DNA of 64,000 nt from Cristatella mucedo (Eukaryota > Bryozoa > Phylactolaemata > Cristatellidae), in the NCBI GenBank assembly GCA_009760855.2, contig WPIO01000033.1, positions 3,763,001-3,827,000 on the forward strand, written 5' to 3'. The notes below the pieces were generated by a model. The model was not told the origin of the DNA. It saw nothing but the letters and a program-made list of their open reading frames with translations, and ran no database searches. Position 1 is the stretch's first letter. Every line of letters starts with the position of its first letter. Shown piece after piece: positions 36,801 through 42,289 of this stretch. Both the position numbers and the translations under genes were made by a program.

Positions 36801-39800
36801 AAGGCTATTGAAAGCTACCTAAGGAAGGTTCAGGCTAGTTGATGCTTCGATCCAGCTAAATAGAGCTGGTAACTTGGCCTGGTTTTACTATAAAGTCTTC
36901 AATCTGAGTCTTCAGCTTGAAGCCAGACTGACTTAAGCTATACCTATGTCTAGGTAAACCAAAGGTTTAGTGTATTCTCACATTGATTAATTGTCCGTGC
37001 CATTTTTTTATAAACAAGAATATATTGCTGTGCAAGTAATTGAAAAGTTTCCAAAATATATCTCAATGCTTGAAAATAAAGAGCCTGTAAAATCGGCTCT
37101 CTCTGCCCTCATTTTTTCAGCATGTACATGGTTGAAGGATTTCTGACGTGGTTAAGTGTCGTGATATTTAGACCTCAGTACTTTAGTTGCTGTCTGTGAT
37201 ACTCCAAAAGTTCACCTGTGGTATGGGAACCGAATTAGACATATTTCTTTGACTATTCAGTTGAACGAGGCATTGAAAGCATCCTTAATCCTTGGCTTTG
37301 TCACCAGTGACTTTTCCATGCAAGCCTTGAAATGGACTCCAGCCTTTTGATAGTTCTGAAAATCAGGTCTGATAGAATTAACAAACCACCTTGAACTTTT
37401 CAATGGACGGGTCTTACTTATATTTTTTTTTTGTTGCCCTTTAGTATGGTCTACCTAGAGTTGTCTGACTTAAGTACTTTGAAAGACTCTTAGCATTTTG
37501 CCTATCTCTCTGAGTCTGACAACATGGCCTTATACGACACTAGACCAAGAGAACTTGAGCAACTACCGCCCACCCTCCCTTCTACCATTCCTATCAAAAA
37601 CACTGAAACGAGTCATGGCAGACCAGCTGAACTCATATATTGAAACTTCAACTTGCTAGTAAGTTCCAGTCTGGCTTTAGAGCTAACCACTCCACAGAGT
37701 CAGCATTGCTTAGGGTGTAAACGACCCACTTAGGAATGCTGACATGGGTACAGTGTCTAGGTTTGTTTTACTTGATCTTTCGGCAGCTTATGATACTATC
37801 GATCACCAAGGCCTTCTTGAGCACCTCTCACCTCGCCTGGGCATCACTGGCACTGCTCTGCAATGGTTCAGGTCCTATCTCAGTGAGAGACTCTATTGAT
37901 GTGAATGGACAAGGATCATCCGAGGTACCTCTGAAATATGCAGCACCTCAGGGCTCCGTGCTAGGTCCGGTTCTTTTCACGGTTTATACTCTCCCTCTTG
38001 CCGATGTGATTGCCAAGCACAATCTAGGCTTTCACTTTCATGTGGACGACACTCAGTTGTACCTTTGCTTTGACCCCTAACAACCTTAGAGCAACTCGAA
38101 TTCTCTCGACTCCCTTCCTGAATGTATTGATGACATCCACACATGGATGGCAGCAAATTTTCTTAAATTAAATGATGATACAACTAACTTACTAATTATG
38201 GCAAACCAAGTGTGATTCAGAAATTGGAAAGGCTGATGCTCACCATCGGCTCTGCCAGCATATCTCCAGTTAAATCTGCACGAAATCCGAGTGTCATGTC
38301 CAAAGTGACCTTTCGCTAGACGACCACATCAGCTCCACAATCAAGTCTGCCTACTTTCAGCTACATAAAATTGCTAAAATTCGGGTTTGTTTAGATAAGG
38401 ATACCACATCTAAGTTGGTTCATGCATTTGTGACATCCCGTCTGGCCTTTTGTAACTCACTGCTTGCTGGCCTACCAGCATGTGCAATCAGGCGCTTACA
38501 GCTGGTGCAAAACTCTGTCGTGAGCGGCGCACTTGCCACATCACACCACTTCTCGCCGACCTGCACTGGCTACCAGACAAGCAAGGGATCGACTTCACGG
38601 TTTTGTCACTTACTTTGAGGTTCCTTCATTCTTTGGCTCCGGCCTACCTATCAGATCTACTCCTCCACCAGGCTAAGCATCGTACCACCTGCTTTTCGGA
38701 ACCTGTTTACCCATGCGTCGTACAAATCTCAAATTTTTTGGAGACCATGCCTTCGGTTCGTATGCTCCCAAAGCCTGGAACTCGCTCCTGACTTCCGTCA
38801 CGACATCCCCCGACTCGACCACATATAAAAAGAACTTTAAAATGCACCTATTTATGACAGCATTTAGTGGGTCCCTGTGATTCGTCCTTTTTTTGCTTAT
38901 GCATGCTGACACTGTGTGTGCTGCCTCTAACCATACTTGCATGCTGACCCTGTGCATGTCACCCCTAACCATGTTATTCATGTTGTTTATCAAGCATGAT
39001 ACCACTCGCCATTCGATCGTGTTTCATTTGTAGCAAATGTAAAGCTCCTAGAAAGAGAGTTTCTGAGGGTGCTTTATCCGGGGTATTATTATTGTTATTA
39101 TAAAACTGAATTTGGTCTTAACATAATTCTGGGACTTAATTGTTGTAGAAGCTTTGATCTCTTTCTGCTCTACTTATTGGTTGACTTGTCTGTTTGTTTA
39201 TAATTGCTTCTTAGCCAACGTCTCAAAGGCTATCACTTTCCGTTAGTACCAGGTAACTGCAAGCCGACAGCCCAGCACCCTCGGTGGCAGAGCTAAGGGT
39301 TGGGCAGGGTGCATTCCCCAAGGAGTGGGAGGGGCATCAACCTTGGCCACTTCCTATGCATAAGACCCCGACCTTTCTTCGACGACAGAATTGTGCCCTG
39401 CTTTAAGTTGATGATCTGAGTACATGTCGAATAAACACTGTGAGCTATCTTTTTCCTTTACTTTCGGTTCTTCCCCTACATGAAAATCTCGGCTCCGACC
39501 CGGCCAGCACCCACCTAGATTTTACATGGAGAGATATTCAGGATAGCTGGCCCTCGTCGTGAAGGTGAAGGCTCATCTAGCACATCAGTAATTTGCTGCA
39601 GTTTAAGCTCTCTTTTCCAAAAAATATCGCCTTTCGGAATGGCAACGAGGCTTTTAGGGAGTGGCCATCGGGCTTTGGCCTGTTGGTGGGCAGCCCGCCT
39701 TCGGCTCGAAGAGGTATCTCTCCAGGGAATGTCTACCGTTCGTTCTTACATGGGGCTAAAAAGGCTGACAGCGTGGTTTGCATTTGCCTTGTATTTTTTT

Positions 39801-40889
39801 TGCGGGGTAATCACTCTTTAGAATGCTGAGGAGGTCATTATAAAAGAGACCTGCCAAGCGGTGTCTTAGGCATGCTGCTTCAAGCTCATTCAATTTCGAT
39901 ACACACTCCTTTTAGCAGGTAGGTTTAAAGAGGTTTTACGGTGGCACACTTCAGGGCAGATTTTCAGGCTGTTCCGGCCTGCCGACGGGCAGTTTAACTT
40001 CCATGCTCTGCCGCTTCATGGTCGTTATTCAATTGGGTCACAAGGCCTGGAGGCCTTGTTAAAAAAATGCCTTTCTTGCAGCACCCAGAGTTCCCAATCA
40101 GTCTGTACTTGCAAGCAGTGTTGTTAGACTTGAAGGCTGTTTTGCTGCTGCCATGTAAACGAGGCTGTTAAATCAGCTTAACTTTTTTTACAATCATGGG
40201 TCAATTGTGGGATATCTATTCAGTCTTTAGCACCCCCCCCACCCAAAGCCTGGCCGTTCCTACCTGTAGCTTCCATTATTCTGTGGAAGGGTCCAGACTG
40301 TAGAAAGTTTAGTAAAGGAAATTATTAATTGTTAACACATAGTAGTTCCAGAAGCTTGTCGAGCATAATGCCTTCAGCGCCTAGATTCAACGTGTTTCTT
40401 CTGAGAAGGGGCCACTTTTGTTAGTTTTAGATCTGGCTAGAAGGGCTGCTAGAGTGGCTTGTCTTTGGTGCATGCTTGGGGCGTGTTTCTAGTTGGTTTG
40501 TCGCAAAAGTTGTATCTTTAGAGTTGCTTAATAATTTGTTTTTCACTAGTCTGAAGAGACCTGCCGAGAAGAGCAGCTTCAGGCTCCCCAAATATCAAAC
40601 GAAGCTTGTGGAATGCATGCCTTTGGTCGGGGAGGTATATATAGCCTTTCCCAAAATTACTTAACTTAGAACTATCAGGCTAATTGAAAAGTTAAAATAG
40701 CAAGTTTTTGGAGTGACTAGAAAGGTATTCTGGCTGATTTCGAAGAAAAGGCTTTGTCATTGCGCCATGTCAATCAAGGTTGATGTTTAGCCCCTCCACC
40801 TTACCAAAACCTGGCTATGGCCTAGCTTAGGGCGGTTGAAACTTGAATAGCTTGTTGAGAGCTGGACTGCTGCTTACCGAATTGCTTAC

Positions 40890-40927
<38 letters not shown>

Positions 40928-42289
40928 ACGTCTGCGGTGTGCGTGTTCTTGAGTGTGCTTGTAGTGACATTGCGGCTTTCGCAAGTTACCATTTCGAAAG
41001 TGCCTAAACGAAGCGTTCGTGTGGCTTTTTGGACTGGTGTTGAATCATCGCTTGGTTCATATAATGAAGCATGTGTATAGGACTTGAAACAAAAGAACTT
41101 GAATGCCCAGATTCGTTAACCGGTCGCTTCAGTTTGCTCATGGGCATTGCGGGAGAAGCACATTTGATGTTACCAAACTTGATGCATTTTGCTACTGTCC
41201 TCATTTGTAGACTTGCTTGGCCTGTCGTCATACTGGCAAAATGAGTTTCATTCATCTGATGGTGCACTGCCCAGCGATGACACCCCGTATGCCTTCTACA
41301 GATCCTTTGCAAGGACTAGCGCTCTTGAGCTCATTAGGAGCTCTTCAGGAGCTGCTGATGCATGTCGTCTCACTGTAATTGGTGTTCACTCAGCACACTT
41401 ATACTATGAGTCTGACACATTCAGTGGGCTTCTGGTAATGTTTGAAGCAAACCGGCACAAAAGCCACGTTCGCCGAGCATTAATAGAGTCGTACATGAAG
41501 CCGACGAACACGTTCCGTGTCGTTGTCAAGCAAAGCGTTGCTAGGTATTTGCATCGTCTCGAAGTTGGCGGGTCCTACGATGTCAAAGAGAGTGTCTTTA
41601 GGAATTATGCCTCTTTGCTTGGCCCTCACAGCGACATCGCTCTGGTCCACTGGTGGGCCGCTGACACAAAAGAGCTCGATGTAGGAACTGTGCATTTTGC
41701 ATTTTTTGATCCAACGGGGGAGCTTGCTTACGTTATTGCAACAAAGATATTAGCCACTGCAGGCCGTCAATTTGTTGGTAGACAAGCCATCGGTCTCGTA
41801 AAGCCACTTTTGCCTGGTAGGTGGCAGTGCTTGGTGGTCCACGGCAACCAAACTATAGCAAGCGTCGACTTTTTGATTATTCCATATTCACACATTGGCC
41901 GGCGTGTATTCGCAAGTGCCAGTGAGGCCACCTTGATGAACGGTGGTGGAGGCAGAGCTCCTAGGTACAATGTATCAGCAGAGCAGGAAACAAAATTTGG
42001 ACACCTTGCTAACCCCGGCAAGAAGACCACGTCAGATGACTCCTCCATAGCAATACAAAACGGCATGAAAACCGGTAGTGCATTGTTCAGTTGGATAGAT
42101 GGGCTGACTGCACAGTTTTGGTCACTGCAGAGCCTGTGTCAGATGTCTACAGCTGTTACCCAATCGTCAACCCAGTGTGAAATTCTGCCCGACTGCAGGT
42201 CTACCTCCTGGAGTTCGGCATCTCCAGACCCTAAAACTGACCTGGACCATGTTAATTCCTTGACCGGAAAGATTGTGCATAAAAACTGA
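4744..42289 (+). CDS. XYLT: peptide O-xylosyltransferase, 11 exons
   Basis: Golgi type II membrane enzyme that transfers xylose from UDP-xylose to serine in proteoglycan core proteins, the first step of heparan and chondroitin sulfate synthesis. Exons: 4744-4905, 12112-12316, 18753-18881, 18969-19139, 21498-21676, 23559-23767, 25621-25701, 27029-27245, 27414-27590, 35244-35349, 41211-42289. All introns are GT-AG and all phases agree; the total of 2715 nt gives 904 residues (vertebrate XYLTs about 865-959). Order of parts: signal anchor about 11-34; Cys/Ser stem about 75-120; WSC domain about 128-220 with eight cysteines; GT14 domain about 243-545 with [28 protein letters not shown] and TLLPAESFF (the Glu at 451 aligns with the catalytic base of human XYLT1); and the XYLT C-terminal domain, ending near [12 protein letters not shown]. 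The whole gene is intact; most introns hold retroelements. Confidence 0.93.
4976..5031 (+). repeat. SINE family B, 3' fragment
   Basis: Only the 3' part is present: gccattaaggctcttctgcc followed by a degraded version of the aggctgttaaatcagct end. No tRNA-like head is visible. Confidence 0.5.
5780..9531 (+). mobile_element. LINE family A (L2/CR1-like), longest copy, decayed
   Basis: A non-LTR retrotransposon with an APE-type endonuclease part (6193-6770; ALTETLL, then LILGDF-like residues), a linker (7190-8000) and a reverse transcriptase (8028-9151) with [22 protein letters not shown] and [10 protein letters not shown]. The 3' end has the family stem-loop and a TTATTATTATT tail. Frames are broken by stops and shifts, so it is dead. 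The 5' limit is a guess. A minus-strand fragment (6812-7190) interrupts it. Confidence 0.85.
6812..7190 (-). mobile_element. LINE family A 3' fragment nested in the opposite strand
   Basis: It begins with an (AAT)n run and the reverse of the family stem-loop (cacgataaagtgccctcaga), then runs back through the 3' UTR to the terminal RT codons (reverse of the NSLPT region). The endonuclease and linker of the host plus-strand copy resume on either side, so this is a later 5'-truncated insertion. Confidence 0.8.
9648..9796 (+). repeat. SINE family A
   Basis: A tRNA-like head with a B-box-like gtgggctcgagtc is followed by ggcatatgtgatttgcctgg and tagagattaagctttctt, the stem-loop core shared with the 44552 copy. 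It abuts the tail of the minus-strand LINE. Confidence 0.7.
9797..10983 (-). mobile_element. LINE family A, 5'-truncated, RT frame largely open
   Basis: From the tail end (AAT run at 9797) this minus-strand copy extends to the [13 protein letters not shown] region and stops abruptly at 10983. A 248-codon open frame (10974-10228) covers [37 protein letters not shown] and [12 protein letters not shown]. It is nearly identical in protein sequence to the plus-strand copy at 15039-16555. Confidence 0.88.
11029..11093 (+). repeat. (GT)n microsatellite
   Basis: An uninterrupted GT run of about 65 bp, followed by gcgcgc. It is a simple repeat with potential to form Z-DNA. Confidence 0.95.
12112..12316 (+). 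CDS. XYLT: XYLT exon 2, stem region
   Basis: The acceptor is ttttttttgtag-like and the donor GTAAGT. The exon enters in phase 0 and leaves in phase 1. It encodes residues 55-122, including [19 protein letters not shown] and the spaced cysteines up to FCPIR. This matches the vertebrate XYLT segment that begins with a Cys and a SALSRA-type motif before the catalytic domain. Confidence 0.88.
12951..13049 (+). repeat. 25-bp direct repeat around an AT-rich palindromic core
   Basis: attatcaggtataatatata plus 5 more bases occurs at 12951-12975 and again at 13025-13049. Between them is almost pure A+T with many self-complementary segments. It is probably a local duplication. Confidence 0.8.
14086..14240 (+). 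repeat. SINE family B
   Basis: The head ggccgtgatagcccatgagg has an A-box-like part and the B-box-like gtgggtttgaatcctgc. The body is cagtgggcgatcctttattg, then aaggctcttctgctgcc, and it ends in gaggctgttaaatcagcta. Confidence 0.82.
14409..14478 (+). repeat. (GT)n microsatellite
   Basis: A 70-bp TG/GT run with a few interruptions (gtgagtgcgtgtgcgtg). It creates Val/Cys reading frames that are not genes. Confidence 0.93.
15039..16555 (+). mobile_element. LINE family A, 5'-truncated, nearly intact RT
   Basis: It starts at aactcatatatcgaaacctc and ends with the stem-loop (16483-16522: outer arms aaagcacct/aggtgcttt, inner agaga/tctct) and an (ATT)n tail. The RT reads [19 protein letters not shown], a single in-frame TAG at 15273-15275, then 324 codons (15318-16292) with [13 protein letters not shown] and [10 protein letters not shown] to the frame end. 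The 5' end of the element is missing. Confidence 0.9.
15318..16292 (+). CDS. LINE family A reverse transcriptase, C-terminal open frame
   Basis: A 324-codon frame starting [18 protein letters not shown]. It includes the RT palm motif YADD, the LKLNDDKTN segment and the conserved tail [18 protein letters not shown]. The same frame continues upstream beyond one TAG (CTT TAG TGG where other copies read CAG TGG), so the element lost integrity by one transition plus 5' truncation. It is part of the retroelement and not a host gene. Confidence 0.75.
   Translation: MNGQRSSEVPLKYGVPQGSVLGPVLFTFYTLPLADVIAKNNLGFHFYADDTQLYLCFHPSQPSSTSNSLNSLAACIDDIRTWMAANFLKLNDDKTNLLVMGKPSVIPKLERLTLKIGSASISPVESARNLGVIFQSDFSLDDHISSTVKSAYFQLHNIAKIRTCLDKDIASKLVHAFVTSRLDFCNSLLTGPPACAIRRLQLVQNSAARLVCHERRSCHITLLLADLHWLPVKQRIDFKVLSLTSRSLHSLAPAYLSDLLSHQAKRRTTHFSESNSLPIPRTNLKSFGDRAFSSYAPKAWNSLPTCVRTSPDLTTLKKNLKTPI
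16946..17115 (+). repeat. SINE family B, best preserved copy
   Basis: The head gccgtgatggctcactaggt has an A-box-like ctcactaggtaagg and a canonical B-box gggttcgattcc. The body is cagtgggcgatcctttatcg, aaggctcttctgtcgc and aggctgttaaatcagctagg, with a short attt tail. It could be mistaken for a tRNA gene, but the acceptor stem does not close and the same body follows in every copy. Confidence 0.88.
17148..17290 (-). mobile_element. LINE family A 3' fragment
   Basis: An (AAT)n run is followed by the reverse stem-loop (gagagaactcaatctctttc) and about 70 bp of 3' UTR ending in a Tn-like tgctaaataaacaac segment. It is a very short 5'-truncated insertion. Confidence 0.78.
18105..18262 (+). repeat. 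SINE family B
   Basis: A degraded head (ctaaggtgtttgcacttcac) and a B-box-like taggtttcagtccgg are followed by gctcttctgctac and ggctggtgaatctactgact, a diverged version of the family 3' end. Confidence 0.65.
18530..18588 (+). repeat. two-copy tandem duplication, 29 bp
   Basis: The unit attcttgttggatttagttg plus gtggta occurs twice back to back in the intron about 165 bp before XYLT exon 3. Confidence 0.85.
18753..18881 (+). CDS. XYLT: XYLT exon 3, first half of WSC domain
   Basis: The acceptor is cctatttgtag; the exon is phase 1 in and phase 1 out. It encodes residues 123-165: [19 protein letters not shown] and then [19 protein letters not shown] and the CxxxC pair are the opening of a WSC domain, giving its first three cysteines. 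The donor is G|GTGATA. Confidence 0.9.
18969..19139 (+). CDS. XYLT: XYLT exon 4, second half of WSC domain
   Basis: This exon encodes residues 166-222: [19 protein letters not shown], then [14 protein letters not shown] and QNIYRTG. ECWCGD, CPGN and CGS are classic WSC motifs and give five cysteines. The donor is GAG|GTACTT. Together with exon 3 the domain is complete. WSC domains are thought to bind carbohydrate; vertebrate XYLTs lack one. Confidence 0.95.
20675..20757 (+). repeat. LINE/SINE family A stem-loop tail
   Basis: atagagatttagttctctcagggcactata with a (CAT)/(ATT) tail. The inner arms agaga and tctct are preserved. Upstream sequence is too degraded to say whether the source is the LINE or SINE-A. 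Confidence 0.55.
20988..21076 (+). repeat. (CA)n microsatellite
   Basis: About 78 bp of uninterrupted CA preceded by cacacacgcg. On the minus strand it yields a Val/Cys frame with no biological meaning. Confidence 0.95.
21498..21676 (+). CDS. XYLT: XYLT exon 5, start of GT14 domain
   Basis: This exon encodes residues 223-282. It starts with the split codon joined to exon 4 (AKIQN) and contains [20 protein letters not shown] and HYYYIHVDS, matching the UDP-xylose-binding N lobe of XYLTs. The acceptor is ttttttgtag and the donor GTATGT, phase 0. Confidence 0.95.
21677..23558 (+). other. XYLT intron 5
   Basis: No gene or known repeat is recognised. A perfect 30-bp palindrome lies at 22153-22182. 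Confidence 0.7.
22153..22182. repeat. perfect palindrome, 14-bp arms
   Basis: ggcatgcacgtgct, two-base spacer aa, then agcacgtgcatgcc. The arms alternate purine and pyrimidine almost throughout, so both cruciform and Z-DNA are possible. It also contains two CACGTG E-box cores. Confidence 0.9.
23559..23767 (+). CDS. XYLT: XYLT exon 6, catalytic domain
   Basis: This exon encodes residues 283-351: [20 protein letters not shown], then [14 protein letters not shown] and [24 protein letters not shown] and WDFFxNLS are the strongest XYLT signatures. The donor GTGAGC leaves phase 2. Confidence 0.97.
24340..24840 (-). pseudogene. Tc1/mariner transposase remnant
   Basis: On the minus strand, in shifting frames: [18 protein letters not shown] resembles the Tc1 VMVWGCFS block, RYIWQQD resembles the second catalytic Asp block, and QSPDLNPM matches the conserved SPDLNPIE motif with the Glu lost. 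Several stops and shifts intervene. No terminal repeats were found. Confidence 0.55.
25128..25282 (+). repeat. SINE family B
   Basis: A head with gtgggtttgagtcctgaagt as B-box region, a body gagcgattctttaattaaca, then gccgttaagggttttgttct and the end ggctgtttaatcagctaaca. Confidence 0.75.
25621..25701 (+). CDS. XYLT: XYLT exon 7
   Basis: An 81-nt exon, phase 2 in and phase 2 out. It encodes [20 protein letters not shown] and then HGPNTPR, matching the AFLSxNRDxNFLKSHG motif of XYLTs. The donor is AG|GTAAGT. Confidence 0.96.
25702..27028 (+). other. XYLT intron 7
   Basis: No gene or known repeat is recognised. The ORFs at 25999-26430 and 25774-26301 have no domain and lie on both strands. 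Confidence 0.7.
27029..27245 (+). CDS. XYLT: XYLT exon 8
   Basis: This exon encodes residues 379-451: [37 protein letters not shown] and KYTLLPAE. The final Glu lies at the position of the catalytic base reported for human XYLT1. The acceptor is cattccag and the donor GTGGGT, phase 0. Confidence 0.97.
27414..27590 (+). CDS. XYLT: XYLT exon 9
   Basis: This exon encodes residues 452-510, 59 whole codons: [32 protein letters not shown] and [15 protein letters not shown]. The cysteine-rich [16 protein letters not shown] motif is diagnostic of XYLT. The donor is AAG|GTAAGT. Confidence 0.97.
27749..27809. repeat. (TA)n microsatellite
   Basis: About 60 bp of TA directly abutting the left terminal repeat of the Tc1-like element. 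TA is the target site of Tc1 elements. Confidence 0.95.
27808..30022 (+). mobile_element. Tc1-like DNA transposon, decayed, with nested insertion
   Basis: Terminal inverted repeats of about 30 bp, left 27808-27839 (tacacactcaacc, then catttatgagg) and right 29991-30022 (cctcataaatac, then tttgagtgtgta), both flanked by TA-rich sequence. Transposase remnants: [12 protein letters not shown] near 29066, [14 protein letters not shown] near 29285, and a C-terminal frame (29543-29797) with DNDPKHTES and [10 protein letters not shown] spaced as in DD34E catalytic sites. Internal stops and a foldback element at 28208-28995 inactivate it. Confidence 0.85.
28208..28995. mobile_element. foldback (MULE-like) non-autonomous element with FLYWCH fragment
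   Basis: Both ends consist of inverted arrays of short subrepeats of gacaattcggagc: about six on the left (28208-28328) and five, reverse-complemented, on the right (28922-28992). The termini read agggaaatcgg on the left and agggcaattcgg on the right. Inside, a frame from 28650 reads [20 protein letters not shown], like the start of a FLYWCH zinc finger, a domain often carried by animal Mutator-like elements, then stops. No transposase core is left. Confidence 0.6.
30684..31270 (+). mobile_element. LINE family A, 3' end only
   Basis: It starts inside the RT C terminus (ctaggcttgtctgtcgtgag, then [21 protein letters not shown]). It runs through the 3' UTR to the stem-loop (aaagtgcctagaaagagatt, then tctctgagagtgcttt) and an (ATT)n tail. 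Confidence 0.85.
31695..31800 (-). mobile_element. LINE family A fragment, diverged
   Basis: The minus strand shows the end of the RT frame (aagtcgggagtgagttccag, cacggtcttcaaaggatttg). It may be the 3' continuation of the diverged copy at 34085-34500, split by the family B insertion; that link is inferred. Confidence 0.5.
32098..34072 (-). mobile_element. LINE family B (L2/CR1-like), youngest-looking copy
   Basis: A 5'-truncated insertion. The 3' end at 32098 carries atgtaatgtaatgtaatgta, i.e. an (ACATT)n-type tail on the sense strand, unlike the (TTA)n tail of family A. The coding part is uninterrupted. Related copies lie at 48050-48300, 52566-55171 and 60385-60815. Confidence 0.88.
32165..34183 (-). 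CDS. LINE family B reverse transcriptase, 672-codon open frame
   Basis: An uninterrupted frame with linker ([22 protein letters not shown]), RT fingers ([20 protein letters not shown]), palm motif [57 protein letters not shown], and a C-terminal region ending [19 protein letters not shown]. The endonuclease domain is missing. The first ~37 codons come from a different element: RAAYFQLL is family A-like, and the switch to family B is near 34070. So the frame is a chance fusion across an insertion junction, and the element is probably unable to move on its own. Confidence 0.85.
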   Translation of the reverse strand: MQSGYPVQKRTFTRQPHFTVRAAYFQLLITSSISASLDRDIIYKTVNHLLANAVRSDSPDIKGSAEKFSAFFTEKIVHIRASIKPPPIKAIAVPQPETFLKRFSDVSACDVAALIRSSKKSSSPEDPIPSSLWSSLADQLSPAITKIFNASLGKGVVPKSFKSAIVRPILKKPGLDTEVLANYRPVSLLPFLSKILEKIVAKQLVEHIENNGISETFQSGFKRQHSTETALLRVNNDILRGNDDGNVTALALLDLSPAFDTIDHEILLERLRTTIGLADEALSWFKSYLSDRVQSVSCGGQVSDMRRVTCGVPQGSVLGPLLFSIYTQPLGEVINAHGIGYHFYADDTQLYLSFKPSESAAATEKLNACLADIRSWISENFLKLNDDKTELLLIGHPKRVAGLKGFAVLIGDAIMRPSPCARNLGVLFDSCLNFKSFIQKTASTASHHIRSLSKIRSCLPQWLVKNVTSSIVLSRLDYCNSLLAGLPKTAIMPLQRTMNMAARLVFKSQRFEHVSPLLKELGWLPVQQRIQSKVLMLTHKARHGLAPSYLAELLHQFQPVRALRSCVDNKLAVPFLRLKTVGDRSFSSAGPRLWNSLPQFLRNDIYSPTADYGTSFSAVLNCYFYATHYLNCSPDSAMLPTFSLLRETKSVGYRMRTESRLGCECAIQNSPA
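34073..34500 (-). mobile_element. LINE family A-like fragment, diverged
   Basis: The minus strand encodes [17 protein letters not shown] and [14 protein letters not shown], recognisable as family A ([28 protein letters not shown]) with many changes and a small insertion. The family B copy interrupts it at 34072. Confidence 0.75.
35244..35349 (+). CDS. XYLT: XYLT exon 10
   Basis: A 106-nt exon, phase 0 in and phase 1 out. It encodes residues 511-545: [20 protein letters not shown] and then [23 protein letters not shown] is conserved in XYLTs. The acceptor is ggctctttctag and the donor GTAATC. Confidence 0.93.
35488..35570 (+). repeat. SINE family A, tRNA-like head
   Basis: ccgcgctggcttggtcaggt, then gattagggtgctcgccccta and ccaaggtc, matching the head of the 44552 copy. 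The tail with the stem-loop is missing. Confidence 0.6.
37545..39095 (+). mobile_element. LINE family A, 5'-truncated, inactive RT
   Basis: It starts near [15 protein letters not shown]-equivalent codons. The RT is broken into several frames; the GVPQG motif reads AAPQG and the catalytic YADD reads HVDD. The 3' end carries a damaged stem-loop (ctcctagaaagagagtttct) and an ATTATTATTG tail. Confidence 0.87.
40138..40182 (+). repeat. SINE family B, terminal fragment
   Basis: gctgccatgtaaacgaggct followed by gttaaatcagctta, the family 3' end only. Confidence 0.55.
40893..40925 (+). repeat. (GT)n microsatellite
   Basis: A 33-bp TG run about 290 bp before XYLT exon 11. Confidence 0.9.
41211..42289 (+). 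CDS. XYLT: XYLT exon 11, C-terminal domain and stop
   Basis: This exon encodes residues 546-904. It starts [15 protein letters not shown] after the split codon, then [51 protein letters not shown] (like the vertebrate LEVGTDWDPKERLFRNF), [12 protein letters not shown], and near the end [20 protein letters not shown], matching vertebrate CRLTSWSSLSPDPKSEL. The C-terminal XYLT domain is complete. The acceptor is cctcatttgtag. Confidence 0.96.

Larger units (their letters stand above)
35350..41210 (+). other. XYLT intron 10
   Basis: It contains a SINE-A head (35488-35570), a LINE A copy (37545-39095), a partial SINE-B (40138-40182) and a GT repeat (40893-40925). The 39205-39530 stretch ends in an AATAAA (near 39430) and GC-rich text that could be an LTR remnant, but I could not find a second copy. 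The 35570-37540 stretch shows nothing recognisable. Confidence 0.7.

Noticed and set aside
39205-39530. Possible solo LTR with AATAAA
   Set aside because: No second copy and no clear TG/CA edges were found in the window.
41767-42066. Minus-strand ORF inside XYLT exon 11
   Set aside because: It is a shadow of the conserved XYLT C-terminal coding frame.
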